This document shows, in pieces, positions 42,760-51,871 of a DNA stretch of 63,753 nt (the first letter of the stretch is position 1; every line of letters begins with the position of its first letter). A model generated the notes under the pieces. That model did no database searches, was not told the DNA's origin, and saw nothing but the letters and a program-made list of their open reading frames with translations. A program made the translations under genes and the position numbers. Source of the DNA: Blastopirellula retiformator (lineage in GTDB: Bacteria > Planctomycetota > Planctomycetia > Pirellulales > Pirellulaceae); NCBI RefSeq assembly GCF_007859755.1, contig NZ_SJPF01000004.1, positions 844,005-907,757 on the forward strand, given 5' to 3'.

Positions 42760-43485
42760 TTAGACGTATTCCTGAAACGTCGGCTTGATGACCATCTCCG
42801 CCACATGAGCCCGCGGCGGCAGATTGCAGATCGCCAGGACCACTTCCTTGAAATCTTCGGGTTGTAGCATGCGGCCGCGATGCTCTTCGGTCACCGGCTT
42901 GGGACGTTGCAGCAGTAGCGGCGTGTCGACTTCGCCCGGGTAGACGTTGGTGATGCGGACGCCGTTTTTGTTTTCTTCGTTACCGGCGGCGGTGCCGAGG
43001 GCCGTCATCGCGAACTTCGACGCGGCGTAAGCGATTCCGCCCAGCGCGATCGCTCGTTTGCCAGCGATCGACGAGACGTTGATGATCAGGCCATCTTTCC
43101 GCTCGCGCATTTGCGGCAAGACGGCGTACATCAAGTTGTAGGCGCCGGTCGTGTTGATCTGCATGACCCGGTCCCAGTCTTCCGGCGTCATCGATTCCAT
43201 CGAGCGATTCTTGATGTTCACGCCGGCCGCGTTGACCAGGATATCGACTTTGCCCAGGGTTTGCGTCGCCCACTGGACCAGGTCCAAGACGCTTTTACGG
43301 TCCGAAACGTCGACGCTGTGGCAATGAATCTCGGCCTTGGAAGTTTCTGAGGCCTGCTCGAGCACGTCAAACCGGCGACCGGCGATACCGACCTTCGCCC
43401 CGGCTTCGGCCAATGCCTGGGCGATCGCCAGGCCAATTCCGGTCCCGCCGCCAACGACCAACGCCGATTTATCCGCCAGACTCAT
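42760..43485 (-). CDS. Short-chain dehydrogenase/reductase (SDR)
   Basis: The product is 241 aa from ATG 43485, which follows an AGGAG site; a longer start at 43512 is less likely. It has the cofactor loop VVGGGTGIGLAIAQ, the NAAG motif in DILVNAAGVNIKN, serine in NVSSIAGKRAIALGG and the catalytic YAASK. It belongs to the classical SDR group (3-oxoacyl-ACP reductase-like or clavulanate-dehydrogenase-like); the substrate is unknown. It differs clearly from the SDR at 13.2 kb. Confidence 0.88.
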   Translation of the reverse strand: MSLADKSALVVGGGTGIGLAIAQALAEAGAKVGIAGRRFDVLEQASETSKAEIHCHSVDVSDRKSVLDLVQWATQTLGKVDILVNAAGVNIKNRSMESMTPEDWDRVMQINTTGAYNLMYAVLPQMRERKDGLIINVSSIAGKRAIALGGIAYAASKFAMTALGTAAGNEENKNGVRITNVYPGEVDTPLLLQRPKPVTEEHRGRMLQPEDFKEVVLAICNLPPRAHVAEMVIKPTFQEYV

Positions 43486-43781
43486 CGCATCTCCTTTGGG
43501 CTGTTCAATCAAAAACTGGGTCGAATTTTCGGTTCCTTGCGGATCCAGAGAGTCGATAGCTTACCAACTACGCGAACTTCCTGCCGCCGTCTGCGCTCTG
43601 GAAAGGAAGAGAATTGACCGCCAGTCGAGTTGGTTTCCGGCTAGGGCGTGCAGATTTTTTCCAAGTTCGTCCGATTTGCCCCCACTGGCGGCGGTAGACG
43701 CCCTGTACCCAACTCGCGCTGAAACGCTTAAAATCGGGGTTTGTTTTTTCCTTTCCGCTCGCCCCTAGGGGAAATGCTCGC

Positions 43782-44894
43782 ATGAACGCCTCGGTTTCCG
43801 ACGCTGTCCAACGCGTTTACAACTTCTCGGCCGGTCCCGCTGTGTTACCGCTAGCGGTGCTGCAGCAAGTCCAACGCGACCTGATTGCCCTGCCGGGCGT
43901 CGGCAGTTCGATCCTGGAAATCAGCCATCGCAGCCCGACGTTCGTCGACATCGCCGCCGAAGCCAAGGCCCGCATCACCGACCTGCTGAGCATCCCCGAC
44001 ACGCATGACGTTCTCTTCCTGCAGGGGGGATCGCGTCTGCAATTCTCGATGGTTCCGATGAACCTGCTCGAAGAAGGAAAAGCGGCTGACTACGTGCTGA
44101 CCGGCTCGTGGGGCAAGAATGCCAAGAAAGAAGCGGTCAAAGAAGGCAAGGTCCAAATCGCGTGGGATGGCGCCGATTGCAGCTACAATCGCCTGCCGAA
44201 GCAAAGTGAGTTGAAGCTCGACCCGGGCGCCTCGTTTGTCCACATGACCTCCAACGAAACGATCGAAGGGGTCCAGTTCCTCGACGAGATCGAAACGGGC
44301 GACGTGCCGGTCGTCGTCGACTGCTCGTCCGATATCTTCTGCCGCCCGCTGCCGGTCGATAAGTACGGCGTGATCTACGCGTGTGCTCAAAAGAACGCAG
44401 GCCCGGCCGGCGTGACGATGGTCATCATCCGCAAAGACCTGCTGGCCCGCGGCAACGCCGAACTGCCCGGCTATCTGCTGTACCGCAACCATGCCGAAGC
44501 CGACTCGATGTGGAACACCCCGCCTACCTTCGCGATTTACGTGATGGGCCTGGTCGCCAAATGGCTGCAAGAAGAGATCGGCGGCCTGGCGGCGATGGAA
44601 AAACTGAACCGCGAGAAATCGTCGCTGCTGTACGACGTGATCGACAACAACGCCGAGTTCTATGCCGGCCATGCCGAGCAAGAAAGCCGTTCGCTGATGA
44701 ACGTCACTTTCCGTCTGCCCAACGCCGATGTCGAAAAGAAGTTCTTCAAGTCGGCCGAAGAACTGCACCTGACCAACTTGAAGGGGCATCGCAGCGTCGG
44801 CGGCGTTCGCGCCTCGGTCTACAACGCGATGCCGATCGATGGCGTTCGCCGCTTGGCCGATTTCATGCAACAGTTCGCCGACGAGAACAAGTAG
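43782..44894 (+). CDS. serC: Phosphoserine aminotransferase
   Basis: The product is 370 aa, a PLP enzyme that converts 3-phosphohydroxypyruvate and glutamate to phosphoserine. It starts VYNFSAGPAVLPLAVLQQVQ and has LFLQGGSRLQFSMVPMNLL, the PLP lysine in YACAQKNAGPAGVTMV, and the C-terminal LKGHRSVGGVRASVYNAM. It is 55 bp upstream of serA, so serC-serA form the serine biosynthesis operon; serB is not seen. Confidence 0.97.
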   Translation: MNASVSDAVQRVYNFSAGPAVLPLAVLQQVQRDLIALPGVGSSILEISHRSPTFVDIAAEAKARITDLLSIPDTHDVLFLQGGSRLQFSMVPMNLLEEGKAADYVLTGSWGKNAKKEAVKEGKVQIAWDGADCSYNRLPKQSELKLDPGASFVHMTSNETIEGVQFLDEIETGDVPVVVDCSSDIFCRPLPVDKYGVIYACAQKNAGPAGVTMVIIRKDLLARGNAELPGYLLYRNHAEADSMWNTPPTFAIYVMGLVAKWLQEEIGGLAAMEKLNREKSSLLYDVIDNNAEFYAGHAEQESRSLMNVTFRLPNADVEKKFFKSAEELHLTNLKGHRSVGGVRASVYNAMPIDGVRRLADFMQQFADENK

Positions 44895-44949
44895 TCGCGA
44901 CTCCCCTACCCTCTGACTTTGCACCCCTCAGCTACCGAAGGCTTCGCAC

Positions 44950-46572
44950 ATGCCCAAAATCCTGGTTCTCGATGAATTGTCGCCTCAAGGCTTGGCGCTG
45001 CTCGACGCAGCGGAAGGCTTCGAGTACGAAGTCCGCCTTAAGCTCGCCGGAGAAGAACTCCGCAAGTCGCTGGCCGAATTTGACGGCGCCATCTGTCGTA
45101 GCGGGGTAAAGATCACGGCCGAGTCGCTGGAGGGGAACACCCGACTGCGGTGCATCGCCCGGGCTGGCGTCGGCACCGACAACATCGATAAAGACGCGGC
45201 GACCCGCTTGGGGACCGTCGTGATGAACACGCCGACCGGCAACACGGTCAGCACCGCCGAGCACGCCTTCTGCCTGATGATGGCCCTATCGCGCAACGTC
45301 GCGTCGGCCAATCAAAGCCTGGTCGAAGGTCGCTGGGATCGCAAAAAGTACATGGGCGCCCAGTTGGCCGATAAAACGGTCGGCATCGTCGGTCTGGGCC
45401 GCATCGGGCAAGAGTTCGCCAAGCGGGCTCTCGCCTTTGAAATGCGGGTCATCGGCTTCGATCCGTTCATCAGTTCGGAACGTGCCGCCGAACTGGGCAT
45501 CGAGCTCTACTCGTCGGTCAAAGAGATGCTGCCGTTGGTCGATTACCTGACCGTGCACACCCCGCTGACGCCGGAAACGAAGGGCCTGATCGATCAGGAA
45601 GCGCTCGAAATCATCAAGCCGGGCGCTCGCTTGATCAACTGCGCTCGTGGCGGCATCTATGACGAAGCGGCCCTGGTCAAAGGCCTGAAGAGCGGCAAGC
45701 TCGGCGGGATCGCCCTGGACGTATATGCCGAAGAGCCCTGCACCGACAGCCCGCTGTTTGGCATGGAAAACGTCGTCTGCACGCCTCACTTGGGCGCAAG
45801 CACCGAAGAAGCCCAAACCCAAGTCGCCGTCGAAGCGGTCCAGTTGGTGACCAACCATCTGAAGTCGGGCGAAATCCGCCACGCCGTCAACGTCGCGCCG
45901 ATCGATCCGAAGACGCTCGAATCGATGCGTGGTTACCTGGACGTCGCCTATCGCATCGGTTTGCTCGCCGGGCAACTGCACGACGGCAAGCTGAAGTCGT
46001 GCAAGCTGAACTACCGCGGCGAAGTCGCTGGCAAAGACGCCAAGCTGCTGACAGCTTCGTTCTGTGCCGGTCTGCTCGAAAAGGCGATGGACGAAGGTGG
46101 CGCCAACATCATCAACTCGCAGATGCTGCTGGCCGAACGGGGCGTTACGATCTCCAGCGAAAGCAGCACCGAGATGGGCAGCTTCTCCAGCTCGATCACC
46201 GCGACGCTCGAAGAAGATGGCCGCACGTCGCAGATCGGCGGTACGCTGTTCGGCAACGACATGCCGCGGTTGATCTTGATCGACGGGCAACGTCTCGAGG
46301 CCTACCTCGACGGCACCCTCTTCCTGTTCACCCACAATGACGTCCCCGGCATCATCGGTCGCGTCGGTACCATCTTCGGCAGCAACAGCGTTAACATCGC
46401 CCAAATGGCGGTCGGACGCTGCACCGCTGGGGGCAATGCGGTCGGCGTGCTGAACCTGGACGGCGTCCCGCCGCAAGCGGCCGTCGACGAAGTGCTGCAA
46501 AACCCCGACATCGTCTCGGCCCGGGTTGTCGAACTGCCCGCCGCCGGCGAACTGCCGACCTGGTTGCGCTAG
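44950..46572 (+). CDS. serA: D-3-phosphoglycerate dehydrogenase
   Basis: The product is 540 aa and catalyses the first step of serine synthesis. The catalytic/NAD domain shows RAGVGTDNIDKDAATRLG, GIVGLGRIGQEFAKRA, NCARGGIYDEAALV and the catalytic His in CTPHLGASTEEAQTQ. The allosteric-substrate-binding domain (about 320-450) and a C-terminal ACT domain (FTHNDVPGIIGRVGTIFGSN) make it the long form, usually serine-inhibited. It lies directly downstream of serC. Confidence 0.97.
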   Translation: MPKILVLDELSPQGLALLDAAEGFEYEVRLKLAGEELRKSLAEFDGAICRSGVKITAESLEGNTRLRCIARAGVGTDNIDKDAATRLGTVVMNTPTGNTVSTAEHAFCLMMALSRNVASANQSLVEGRWDRKKYMGAQLADKTVGIVGLGRIGQEFAKRALAFEMRVIGFDPFISSERAAELGIELYSSVKEMLPLVDYLTVHTPLTPETKGLIDQEALEIIKPGARLINCARGGIYDEAALVKGLKSGKLGGIALDVYAEEPCTDSPLFGMENVVCTPHLGASTEEAQTQVAVEAVQLVTNHLKSGEIRHAVNVAPIDPKTLESMRGYLDVAYRIGLLAGQLHDGKLKSCKLNYRGEVAGKDAKLLTASFCAGLLEKAMDEGGANIINSQMLLAERGVTISSESSTEMGSFSSSITATLEEDGRTSQIGGTLFGNDMPRLILIDGQRLEAYLDGTLFLFTHNDVPGIIGRVGTIFGSNSVNIAQMAVGRCTAGGNAVGVLNLDGVPPQAAVDEVLQNPDIVSARVVELPAAGELPTWLR

Positions 46573-46597
46573 AACCGGTTGGCGAAAAACGATTCTT

Positions 46598-46754
46598 CAC
46601 TACCCCGAGGCGCAAGCCGAGGGAATGTGGACGCAAGCGCAACACTCGGATTGCGCTTGCGAAACGCCCGACTCTCCCACCCTTGTCACGCCTGGCGCAA
46701 ACCCCTTCCAGAGACTTGCGCGTCCATTCCCTCGGCTCGCGTCTCGGGATAGTG
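46598..46754. repeat. Extragenic inverted-repeat element with nested hairpin
   Basis: The left arm 46598-46634 (CACTACCCCGAGGCGCAAGC...) pairs imperfectly with the right arm 46719-46754 (...GCTCGCGTCTCGGGATAGTG). Inside, GCAAGCGCAA and TTGCGCTTGC (46634-46660) make a further 10-bp hairpin. No gene is encoded. It sits between serA and the metallo-hydrolase and could terminate serCA transcription or be a mobile palindromic repeat. Confidence 0.6.
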
Positions 46755-46820
46755 TTTAGTGGTCGGCGGCCGCGTGGTAAACTCATGCGAAACTGACATT
46801 TCGTAGGAGGGACACCACCG

Positions 46821-47528
46821 ATGGCGACGCAACTCACCTGGCACGGACATGGCGCCTGGCTGATCGATACCGGCAGCCACAAGATCGTGCTCGATCCATT
46901 CTTTGACGAGAACCCAGCCGCCGTCATCAAGTCGGACGAAGTCGAAGCCGACGTGATTCTGCTGTCGCACGGCCACTTCGACCATGTCGGCATTCGCGCC
47001 GACGGCAAGTTTGACGTTGTCGAGATCGCCAAGCGAACCGGTGCCCAGGTCGTCACCATTCTCGAAATGGCGCAGTGGATCGGCGGCCAGGGAGTCGAGA
47101 ACGCCGTCGGCATGAACATCGGCGGCACCTTCCAGTCGACGGCTGGCCCAGTCCGGATGACGCAGGCCGTGCACAGCTCTTCGCTGCCGGACGGAACCTA
47201 CGGCGGCTCGCCGGTTGGGTTTATCCTGGAAGTCCCCGAAGGCTTGATCTACTTCGCCTGCGATACCGATCTGTTCAGCGACATGAAGCTGATCGGCGCC
47301 AAAGGCATCTTGCTGGCGGTCGTCCCGATCGGCGATCACTTCACGATGGGCGTCGACGACGCCGTCGAAGCGGTCAAATTGATCGCTCCCAAACAAGTCG
47401 CCCCCGCCCATTACGACACCTGGCCCCCAATCGCCCAAGACGCCGCCGCATGGGCCGAAAAGGTGAAAAGCGAAACCAGCGCCACGCCGCACGTGATCAA
47501 GCCGGGCGAAACGATCACGCTGGGCTAG
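46821..47528 (+). CDS. UPF0173 metal-dependent hydrolase (metallo-beta-lactamase fold)
   Basis: The product is 235 aa with the beta-lactamase-fold zinc motif LLSHGHFDHVGIRADGKF (HxHxDH variant HGHFDH), an acidic ligand in YFACDTDLFSDMK, and the distal His in APAHYDTWPPIAQD. It belongs to the UPF0173 group (YtkL-like), whose natural substrate is not established. AGGAGGG precedes ATG 46821. Confidence 0.92.
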   Translation: MATQLTWHGHGAWLIDTGSHKIVLDPFFDENPAAVIKSDEVEADVILLSHGHFDHVGIRADGKFDVVEIAKRTGAQVVTILEMAQWIGGQGVENAVGMNIGGTFQSTAGPVRMTQAVHSSSLPDGTYGGSPVGFILEVPEGLIYFACDTDLFSDMKLIGAKGILLAVVPIGDHFTMGVDDAVEAVKLIAPKQVAPAHYDTWPPIAQDAAAWAEKVKSETSATPHVIKPGETITLG

Positions 47529-47571
47529 TATGCAATGACCAGCAGACGTGGCAACGGCACCCAGGCAAAGG

Positions 47572-48939
47572 TTACTTGCCCGGCGTCGCGTGCTGATTAA
47601 TCCGCAGCTTCTTCAAGATCTCGTCCTTCAAATCCTGGATCACCGACTTGCGGTCGGTCTTGTCCAAAATTTTGTGCACGACCGACTTGGGTCCTTCGCT
47701 TCCCCACGAGGCGCCATGCTCGAAGTAGAACTTGGCCGCCTGACCGACGACGTACGAGCCGTAGCCGGCCGCGGCGCCTTGCGGCAACACGGTCAGCACC
47801 GAACCCCAGCCAAGCGTCACCGCCTTCAGGCTCCACATGATTGCGTGGGTCGTCAGTTCGCCCAGCGTGACCCAGCCGGCCGCTTGGATGATCGATTTGA
47901 CCAGCTTTTCGGCATTGGCCCAGGTCATCTCGATGCCGTAGATGTGGGCCAGGTGCCAGACCATCGCCACGTCGACTGCGCCGCCGCCGATCACGTCGGC
48001 GACCGGCGCCGGGTTAAAGGCGACGGTCGTCGCTTTGACCACCGCGTACCCCCAGATGTGTTGATTCGCCCGATCGTTGCGGATCTTTAGTTTCAGCGAT
48101 GCAATCCGGTCCGACTTGTCGGCTGAGTACATCGCCGCGTTCAGCGCCAGCAGGGCCAAGCCGTCCTGCTCCAGCACTTCCAGCATCTTCAGCTGTAGCG
48201 CTTCGATGTTTGGTTTTGGTTTCCGCCATTGGCTGGTGGTGGAGCCATCCGCCTTTTCGACCACGTATTCGACTTCACGCGGATCGGCCGAGGTCTCGAC
48301 GATGTTCTCAGGCTGGACAATTCCTTCCAGACGCTGCGACAGAACCTCGTGCAAACGCTTCCGCTGATCAGGCGAGTAGAGATCGACCTTGTTCAGCACC
48401 AACACGATCGGCTTGTTGACCGAAGCGAGACTGACCAGCGCCGAGAACTCGGTCTCGTTCAGGTCGGAATCGGTCACGAACAGCAGCATGTCGCTGCGCC
48501 GCGCCGCCTCTTGCGCCATTTCGCCGCGGTGGGCGCCGCCGACTTCGTTGATCCCCGGCGTGTCGATCAGCACCACTTCGCTGGTTCCCAGGCCTGGGAT
48601 GCGATAGCCGCAGCCGTCCCACGCCACATGCCAGATCTCGCGGGTCCAACCTCCCTGGACGTCGACTTCGGTCACCGCTTGCCCAACCAGCGCGTTGATC
48701 AAGGCCGACTTGCCGGTGCTGATTTCGCCAAAGACGACGATCTCGACCCGGCCGGTGGTCAGCTTCGACTCCATCTCTTGCATCTGCCGCAGATCGCGGC
48801 GAAGCAAGTCTTTCTCTTGGTCGGAGCAGCCCCGGAAACGATCAAGCGTCTTCTTAACCGACGCAAGCGCATCGAGATACCGCTCGTCATCGACGTGCTC
48901 GTGCGATTCGGTCGTTTCGGGCGTACTGTCAGTCGACAT
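47572..48939 (-). CDS. Dynamin-like GTPase, second gene of a pair
   Basis: The product is 455 aa. The GTPase domain shows G1 VVFGEISTGKSALINAL near residue 68, G3 VVLIDTPGINEVGG and G4 LVLNKVDLYSP. The C-terminal half is hydrophobic and helical (VAFNPAPVADVIGGGAVDVA, then GWGSVLTVLPQGAAAGYGSY), resembling DUF697-type membrane-associated domains. It overlaps the upstream GTPase gene by 11 bp (48929-48939). Tandem large GTPases of this kind are thought to act as membrane-remodelling heterodimers in other bacteria; that role is inferred here. Confidence 0.87.
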   Translation of the reverse strand: MSTDSTPETTESHEHVDDERYLDALASVKKTLDRFRGCSDQEKDLLRRDLRQMQEMESKLTTGRVEIVVFGEISTGKSALINALVGQAVTEVDVQGGWTREIWHVAWDGCGYRIPGLGTSEVVLIDTPGINEVGGAHRGEMAQEAARRSDMLLFVTDSDLNETEFSALVSLASVNKPIVLVLNKVDLYSPDQRKRLHEVLSQRLEGIVQPENIVETSADPREVEYVVEKADGSTTSQWRKPKPNIEALQLKMLEVLEQDGLALLALNAAMYSADKSDRIASLKLKIRNDRANQHIWGYAVVKATTVAFNPAPVADVIGGGAVDVAMVWHLAHIYGIEMTWANAEKLVKSIIQAAGWVTLGELTTHAIMWSLKAVTLGWGSVLTVLPQGAAAGYGSYVVGQAAKFYFEHGASWGSEGPKSVVHKILDKTDRKSVIQDLKDEILKKLRINQHATPGK

Positions 48940-50467
48940 ATTGATTGCGGGCCTGTTGCACCAGTTGGCGCAGGTAGCTGAGTTGCGTCACGCGGTTCCA
49001 CTCGCGCTGGGCCAAGCCGACGAGTCCCCCCTCCGGTTCGCGCATCTCGTTTTTGAAGTATTCCATAAAGACGTTGCCGATCCAGCGGGTGATCAAGGCC
49101 ATGACCACCAAGTGTAACGCAGCGCCCGCCAGGTAACCCGCCCCGGGAACCGTTTTCAGCAGCGACGCGACCGCCGGGACGGCGATGTTGACCCCCAGAA
49201 TGCCGAGCAGGTTTTTGCCCAACTGTCCCAGCAGTTGGACCGCCACATCGATATCGACGTCTTGTTTGTAAACCTTGGCCAAGTCGACCACCATCTTGGT
49301 GGAAATCGCCACGCCGGCCGCGATATCGACAAACGGCAGCGGGCTGAGCGCGGCCGAAGCTCCGCCGACGCCCCACATGTATTTGGTGATGATCTGGTTC
49401 GCCCGGCGATCGAGGGCTTGCTCCACTTTCAACCGCGCCTGATCGACCAACCCTCGCGACTGCAGCAGCAAATTGGCGAGCAGCAGATCGCTGCCATCCT
49501 TTTTGACCACCTGCATCATCCGATTGGCGAGCGGCTCGATTGAAACCGGCACCGTCACTTCTTCCGACACTTCACTGCCGTCAACGGCAATCCGCACCCG
49601 CTGGCGATTGGTGACCCGGGCCCGGACCGAGACGATGTCTTCGCGGCGAACGAACTCTTCGGCCTGTTTGGAGATCTGCTGCAGTAGCTTGGCCCGGTCA
49701 CTGTCGTTGTAGAGGTCTTCTTTGTTGAAGCAGATGATGACCCGCTTTTCCATCTGGCCCAGCAATTCGAGCAGACGGAACTCCGAATCGCGAAGCGGGC
49801 CATCGACCACCAGCAATACGATGTCGGCCGTCTTGGCGGCGTCGGCGGCGATCAACTGCCGGGTTTCGCCATCGACCTCGCCCAGGCCCGGCGTATCGAC
49901 CAGGATCACCTGGTTATCGCCCGCCCAGGGGATTTCGTTGCGGGTGACGGTGGTGCCGCCGGCGATCTCGCTGGCAAAGGCGTTGCGCCCGGCCAAGGCG
50001 TTCAGCAGCGACGACTTGCCGCTGCTGATGGTGCCAAAGGCGACGATTTCGAGCCGCTGATTGTCGAGCTTGATCTCTAGCTTTTCGCGCAGCGGGGCGA
50101 GTTGTTCGGCCAGGTCATCTTCGCCAGCCTCGGACTGAAAGTCGTCGATCGAGGCGAGATTTTCACTTAATTCGGTTCGCCGCTGTTCGGCCGACAGTCG
50201 GCTAGGATTCTTCTGGCGGCGTTCTTTTCGCTGCGACTTCAGCCGCTTGGCCCGGACCAGTCGGTAGAGCACCCAACTGGCGGCGCCGATGATCAGGGCC
50301 GCTCCGCCGATTACGCTGACCAGGTAGGCGACTTGGGCCACGCCCCCCAATTCGGCCGCTTCGCGATAGTAAGACGCGATCAACGACGGCAAATAGATCA
50401 GACCGCCGCCGATTATCACCACGGTGACGATGATCCAGAACGAGTTGGGAAGGGGGAATCGCTTCAT
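48929..50467 (-). CDS. Dynamin/DUF697-like membrane GTPase, first gene of a pair
   Basis: The product is 512 aa. It starts with two membrane helices (FWIIVTVVIIGGGLIYLPSL and AYLVSVIGGAALIIGAASWV), then a charged linker (KSQRKERRQKNPSRLSAEQR). The GTPase domain has G1 VAFGTISSGKSSLLNALAG, G3 VILVDTPGLGEVDG and G4 ICFNKEDLYND. The C-terminal part again holds hydrophobic helices (LSPLPFVDIAAGVAISTKMV and LGILGVNIAVPAVASL). Its end overlaps the second GTPase. Membrane anchoring in one partner and not the other suggests a heteromeric complex at the membrane. Confidence 0.88.
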   Translation of the reverse strand: MKRFPLPNSFWIIVTVVIIGGGLIYLPSLIASYYREAAELGGVAQVAYLVSVIGGAALIIGAASWVLYRLVRAKRLKSQRKERRQKNPSRLSAEQRRTELSENLASIDDFQSEAGEDDLAEQLAPLREKLEIKLDNQRLEIVAFGTISSGKSSLLNALAGRNAFASEIAGGTTVTRNEIPWAGDNQVILVDTPGLGEVDGETRQLIAADAAKTADIVLLVVDGPLRDSEFRLLELLGQMEKRVIICFNKEDLYNDSDRAKLLQQISKQAEEFVRREDIVSVRARVTNRQRVRIAVDGSEVSEEVTVPVSIEPLANRMMQVVKKDGSDLLLANLLLQSRGLVDQARLKVEQALDRRANQIITKYMWGVGGASAALSPLPFVDIAAGVAISTKMVVDLAKVYKQDVDIDVAVQLLGQLGKNLLGILGVNIAVPAVASLLKTVPGAGYLAGAALHLVVMALITRWIGNVFMEYFKNEMREPEGGLVGLAQREWNRVTQLSYLRQLVQQARNQYVD

Positions 50468-50718
50468 GGGAGGGCCGCATTTGCGATATGCGGGAAACAG
50501 CGGAATTACGTCAATTTACGCCACACCGCCGAGTAGTTCGTCCGTAACGGGGCAATTTTGCCCGAATGTTGGGAAATTCACCAAAAATCGGCAAGGTCGG
50601 TTGATAGCCTTATCCTTACAATCGGCCCTCGATTAGCAAGCGTGTGCCATTAGTGCACGCTTTTGGTAGAATAAGCAGTCTTCGCCACTTGTTTCCCGCC
50701 GCTGGAGCGTCTTACGCC

Positions 50719-51825
50719 ATGCCTCGCATCTTGTCTGCGCTGATCATCGCGTTTTGCTGTGCGCCGCTCCAGGCCGACTGGCCCCTGTTTCGGGGTGATC
50801 CGGTCGCCAGCGGAGTCGCCGCCAAACCGCTTCCCGGCGACCTGTCGCTGCTCTGGAAGTACACGGTCGAAAAAGGCGCCTTCGAGGGAACCCCGGCGGT
50901 GGTCGACGATGTCGTTTATATCGGCGACCTGGACGGAGCGGTTTACGCCCTTTCGCTGACCGACGGTAAAGAGCTGTGGAAGAAGGTGATCGAAGATACC
51001 GGCTTCTACGGCAGCCCCGCCTATCGCGATGGCAAGGTTTACCTGGGCGATATGGACGGCCTGCTTTATTGCCTGGACGCCAAGACCGGCGACATCCTGT
51101 GGAAGTACGAAACCGGCGCCGAGATCAACGGCAGCGTCAACTTTTATCAAGACAAACTGCTGATCGGCTCGCAAGACGCTACGCTCTACTGCCTGACCGC
51201 GGCCGACGGCAAGTTGGTCTGGAAGTACGAGATCGCTGATCAAATCCGCTGCATGCCGACGATTGTCGAGAACCGCGGTTTTGTCGCCGGCTGCGACGCC
51301 AAGCTGCACATCATTGATCTCGACAAGGGAACGAGCGCAACCGACGTGGAGATCGACGCTCCCACCGGCAGCACCCCGGCGGTGCATGGCGACCTGGTCG
51401 TCTTCGGCACCGAAGGGGGCACAGTCTATGGCATCGACTGGAAACAAGCGAAGGTCCGCTGGACCTACGAAGACGAGCGGGGACGTCAGGCGTTTCGCGC
51501 CAGCGCCGCCGTCACCGACAACCAAGCGATCATTGGCGGCCGCAACAAACGGGTCGCCGCGATCGACATTACCAATGGCAAGCAGCTCTGGACGTTTCCT
51601 TCCCGCGGCCGAATCGACAGCTCGCCGGTCATCGCCGGCGATAAAGTCTACTTCGGCTCCAGCGACGGCAAAGTCTACGGACTGAACGTCAGCGATGGCG
51701 CCGAAGTCTGGAGCTACGAAGCAGGGGGCGGCTTTACCGGCGGCCCTGCGATCAGCGATGACAAACTGTTGATCGCCAGCGACGATGGCGTCGTTTACTG
51801 CTTCGGCCAAAAAACAAAACCGTAA
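50719..51825 (+). CDS. Secreted PQQ-like beta-propeller protein
   Basis: The product is 368 aa from ATG 50719; upstream alternatives to 50644 lack a signal peptide. A Sec signal (RILSALIIAFCCAPLQA) is followed by DWPLFRGDPVASG, a hallmark of planctomycete propeller proteins. Repeated units of the type VDDVVYIGDLDGAVYALSLT, YLGDMDGLLYCLDAKTGDIL and VYFGSSDGKVYGLNVSDGAE fold into a propeller of about seven or eight blades. No PQQ ligand residues are obvious, so it is likely a BamB-like scaffold. It ends 46 bp before the radical SAM gene. Confidence 0.88.
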   Translation: MPRILSALIIAFCCAPLQADWPLFRGDPVASGVAAKPLPGDLSLLWKYTVEKGAFEGTPAVVDDVVYIGDLDGAVYALSLTDGKELWKKVIEDTGFYGSPAYRDGKVYLGDMDGLLYCLDAKTGDILWKYETGAEINGSVNFYQDKLLIGSQDATLYCLTAADGKLVWKYEIADQIRCMPTIVENRGFVAGCDAKLHIIDLDKGTSATDVEIDAPTGSTPAVHGDLVVFGTEGGTVYGIDWKQAKVRWTYEDERGRQAFRASAAVTDNQAIIGGRNKRVAAIDITNGKQLWTFPSRGRIDSSPVIAGDKVYFGSSDGKVYGLNVSDGAEVWSYEAGGGFTGGPAISDDKLLIASDDGVVYCFGQKTKP

Positions 51826-51871
51826 GAACACATCGCGCGGCAACTTTGCACGACTAACCTGCAGGAGTTTC

